A stretch of DNA of 5,340 nucleotides from NCBI GenBank assembly GCA_003242275.1, contig QGUX01000234.1, forward strand, positions 1 through 5,340. Reading direction: 5' to 3'. Positions 4,866 through 5,340 of this stretch are shown here, one piece after another. The first letter of the stretch is position 1. Each line of letters begins with the position of its first letter. The notes under the pieces were generated by a model. The model was not told where the DNA came from, ran no database searches, and saw nothing but the letters and a program-made list of their open reading frames with translations. Origin of the DNA: Pseudomonadota bacterium (GTDB lineage Bacteria; Pseudomonadota; Gammaproteobacteria; Steroidobacterales; Steroidobacteraceae). A program made the position numbers and the translations under genes.

Positions 4866-5340
4866 GCACGCCCGACCTGCCCGATCCGCTGCGCCGCCGG
4901 TTGCTGGCCGGGGGCGGCGCGCTGGTGGCGGGACTGTCGCTGGCTCCCCTGCTGCGCGCCGCGCAACCCGGGCCACAGGTTCCCGGCGCGGACGCCGCCG
5001 AGGTCGACACCTGGCTGGCCATCCACGCGGACAACACCGCCACGCTGTACATCGGCTTCGCCGAACTCGGCCAGGGCGCGACCACGGCGCTGCTGCAGGT
5101 GGCTGCCGAGGAGCTGGATCTGGACATGGAACAGATCCGCGCCGCGCCGCTCGACACGCAGCGTTCGCCCAACCAGGGCGGAACCTACTCCAGCGCCTCG
5201 GTGCAGCGCGGCCGGCCGCAGGCGGCGCAGGCCGCCGCGCACGCGCGCGCGAAACTGCTCGAGCTGGCGGCGGCCGGGCCCGGGGCCCCGGCCGGGGGCC
5301 CCGCGGGGGAAGGTGGGAGGGAAAGGGTACAAAATCGCCG
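4862..5340 (+). CDS. iorB: Molybdopterin-binding subunit, IorB type, N-terminal fragment
   Basis: This is the first 159 codons of a catalytic subunit that is usually about 700-750 residues; the rest lies beyond the window. The N-terminus has a Tat-type signal, RRRLL at residues 11-15, followed by a hydrophobic run (about 16-31) and a possible cleavage site near RAAQ (32-35), so the complex is probably periplasmic. Mature sequence begins VDTWLAIHADNTATLYIG, then ELGQG (68-72), a pterin-contact motif of this family, then AAEEL (81-85) and GGTYSSAS (106-113), all as in IorB proteins. The ATG at 4862 overlaps the iorA stop as ATGA. From codon 139 (base 5276) the reading GPGAPAGGPAG looks like a corrupted version of the usual RLGxPxxxL stretch, which I take as read-end error; the frame stays open. 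The catalytic glutamate is not in view. Confidence 0.88.
   Translation, partial: MSTPDLPDPLRRRLLAGGGALVAGLSLAPLLRAAQPGPQVPGADAAEVDTWLAIHADNTATLYIGFAELGQGATTALLQVAAEELDLDMEQIRAAPLDTQRSPNQGGTYSSASVQRGRPQAAQAAAHARAKLLELAAAGPGAPAGGPAGEGGRERVQNR
5276..5340. other. Suspected low-quality contig end
   Basis: The last 65 bases switch to runs of G and C (cccggggccccgg, gggggcccc, gggggaagg) and then to gggagggaaagggt and acaaaatcgccg. The encoded residues keep spacing like that of the family (GAPA, EGG, RV) but lose expected hydrophobic and acidic positions, as if bases had been miscalled without indels. Residue calls here should not be used. Confidence 0.6.

Noticed and set aside
4350..4976. A 208-codon minus-strand frame opposite iorA/iorB
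   Set aside because: It is Arg/Ala-rich shadow sequence without motifs, and the eight cluster cysteines are encoded on the other strand.
5278..5312. GC-rich self-complementary stretch as a possible terminator hairpin
   Set aside because: It lies inside an open reading frame of a gene that is far from complete, has no T-tract, and sits in the suspected low-quality tail.

Overview
The window is a GC-rich stretch of DNA, most likely from a Gram-negative proteobacterium. The evidence is the strong G/C bias at third codon positions, two twin-arginine (Tat) signal peptides on molybdenum enzymes, and tightly overlapping genes with purine-rich ribosome binding sites. I cannot name a genus. The window looks like a complete short contig, because both ends carry signs of assembly or read-end damage.

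Layout: two gene sets of the xanthine dehydrogenase/molybdenum hydroxylase superfamily diverge from an 88-bp spacer (4289-4376). Leftward, on the minus strand, are a [2Fe-2S] subunit with a Tat signal and apparent lipobox (4288-3638), a molybdopterin catalytic subunit (3648-1249), an FAD subunit with a four-cysteine insertion resembling the [4Fe-4S] loop of E. coli PaoB (1238-246), a 59-residue single-span membrane protein (249-70), and the start of one more gene (from 73) lost at the window edge. Junctions are overlaps or a 10-nt gap, so this is an operon. Rightward are an IorA-type [2Fe-2S] subunit (4377-4865) and, overlapping by ATGA, the N-terminal fifth of an IorB-type molybdopterin subunit with a Tat signal (4862 to the edge).

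Working model: the leftward operon encodes a three-subunit, PaoABC-like periplasmic oxidoreductase. Electrons would pass from the molybdenum site in the large subunit through two [2Fe-2S] clusters and the FAD/[4Fe-4S] subunit to an acceptor. The lipobox on the small subunit and the tiny membrane protein suggest the complex is held at a membrane, unlike the soluble PaoABC. The rightward pair would be a second exported hydroxylase without an FAD subunit, of the isoquinoline 1-oxidoreductase/nicotinate dehydrogenase type. Substrates cannot be read from the sequence.

Two artefact signals matter to any reader. Bases 1-44 are a perfect inverted copy of 144-187, so the first 44 bases are probably not genuine flanking sequence. 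The last ~65 bases look like low-quality read end, although the frame stays open. No RNA genes, mobile elements, CRISPR arrays or clear terminators were seen, and there is no gene-free stretch over 300 bases.
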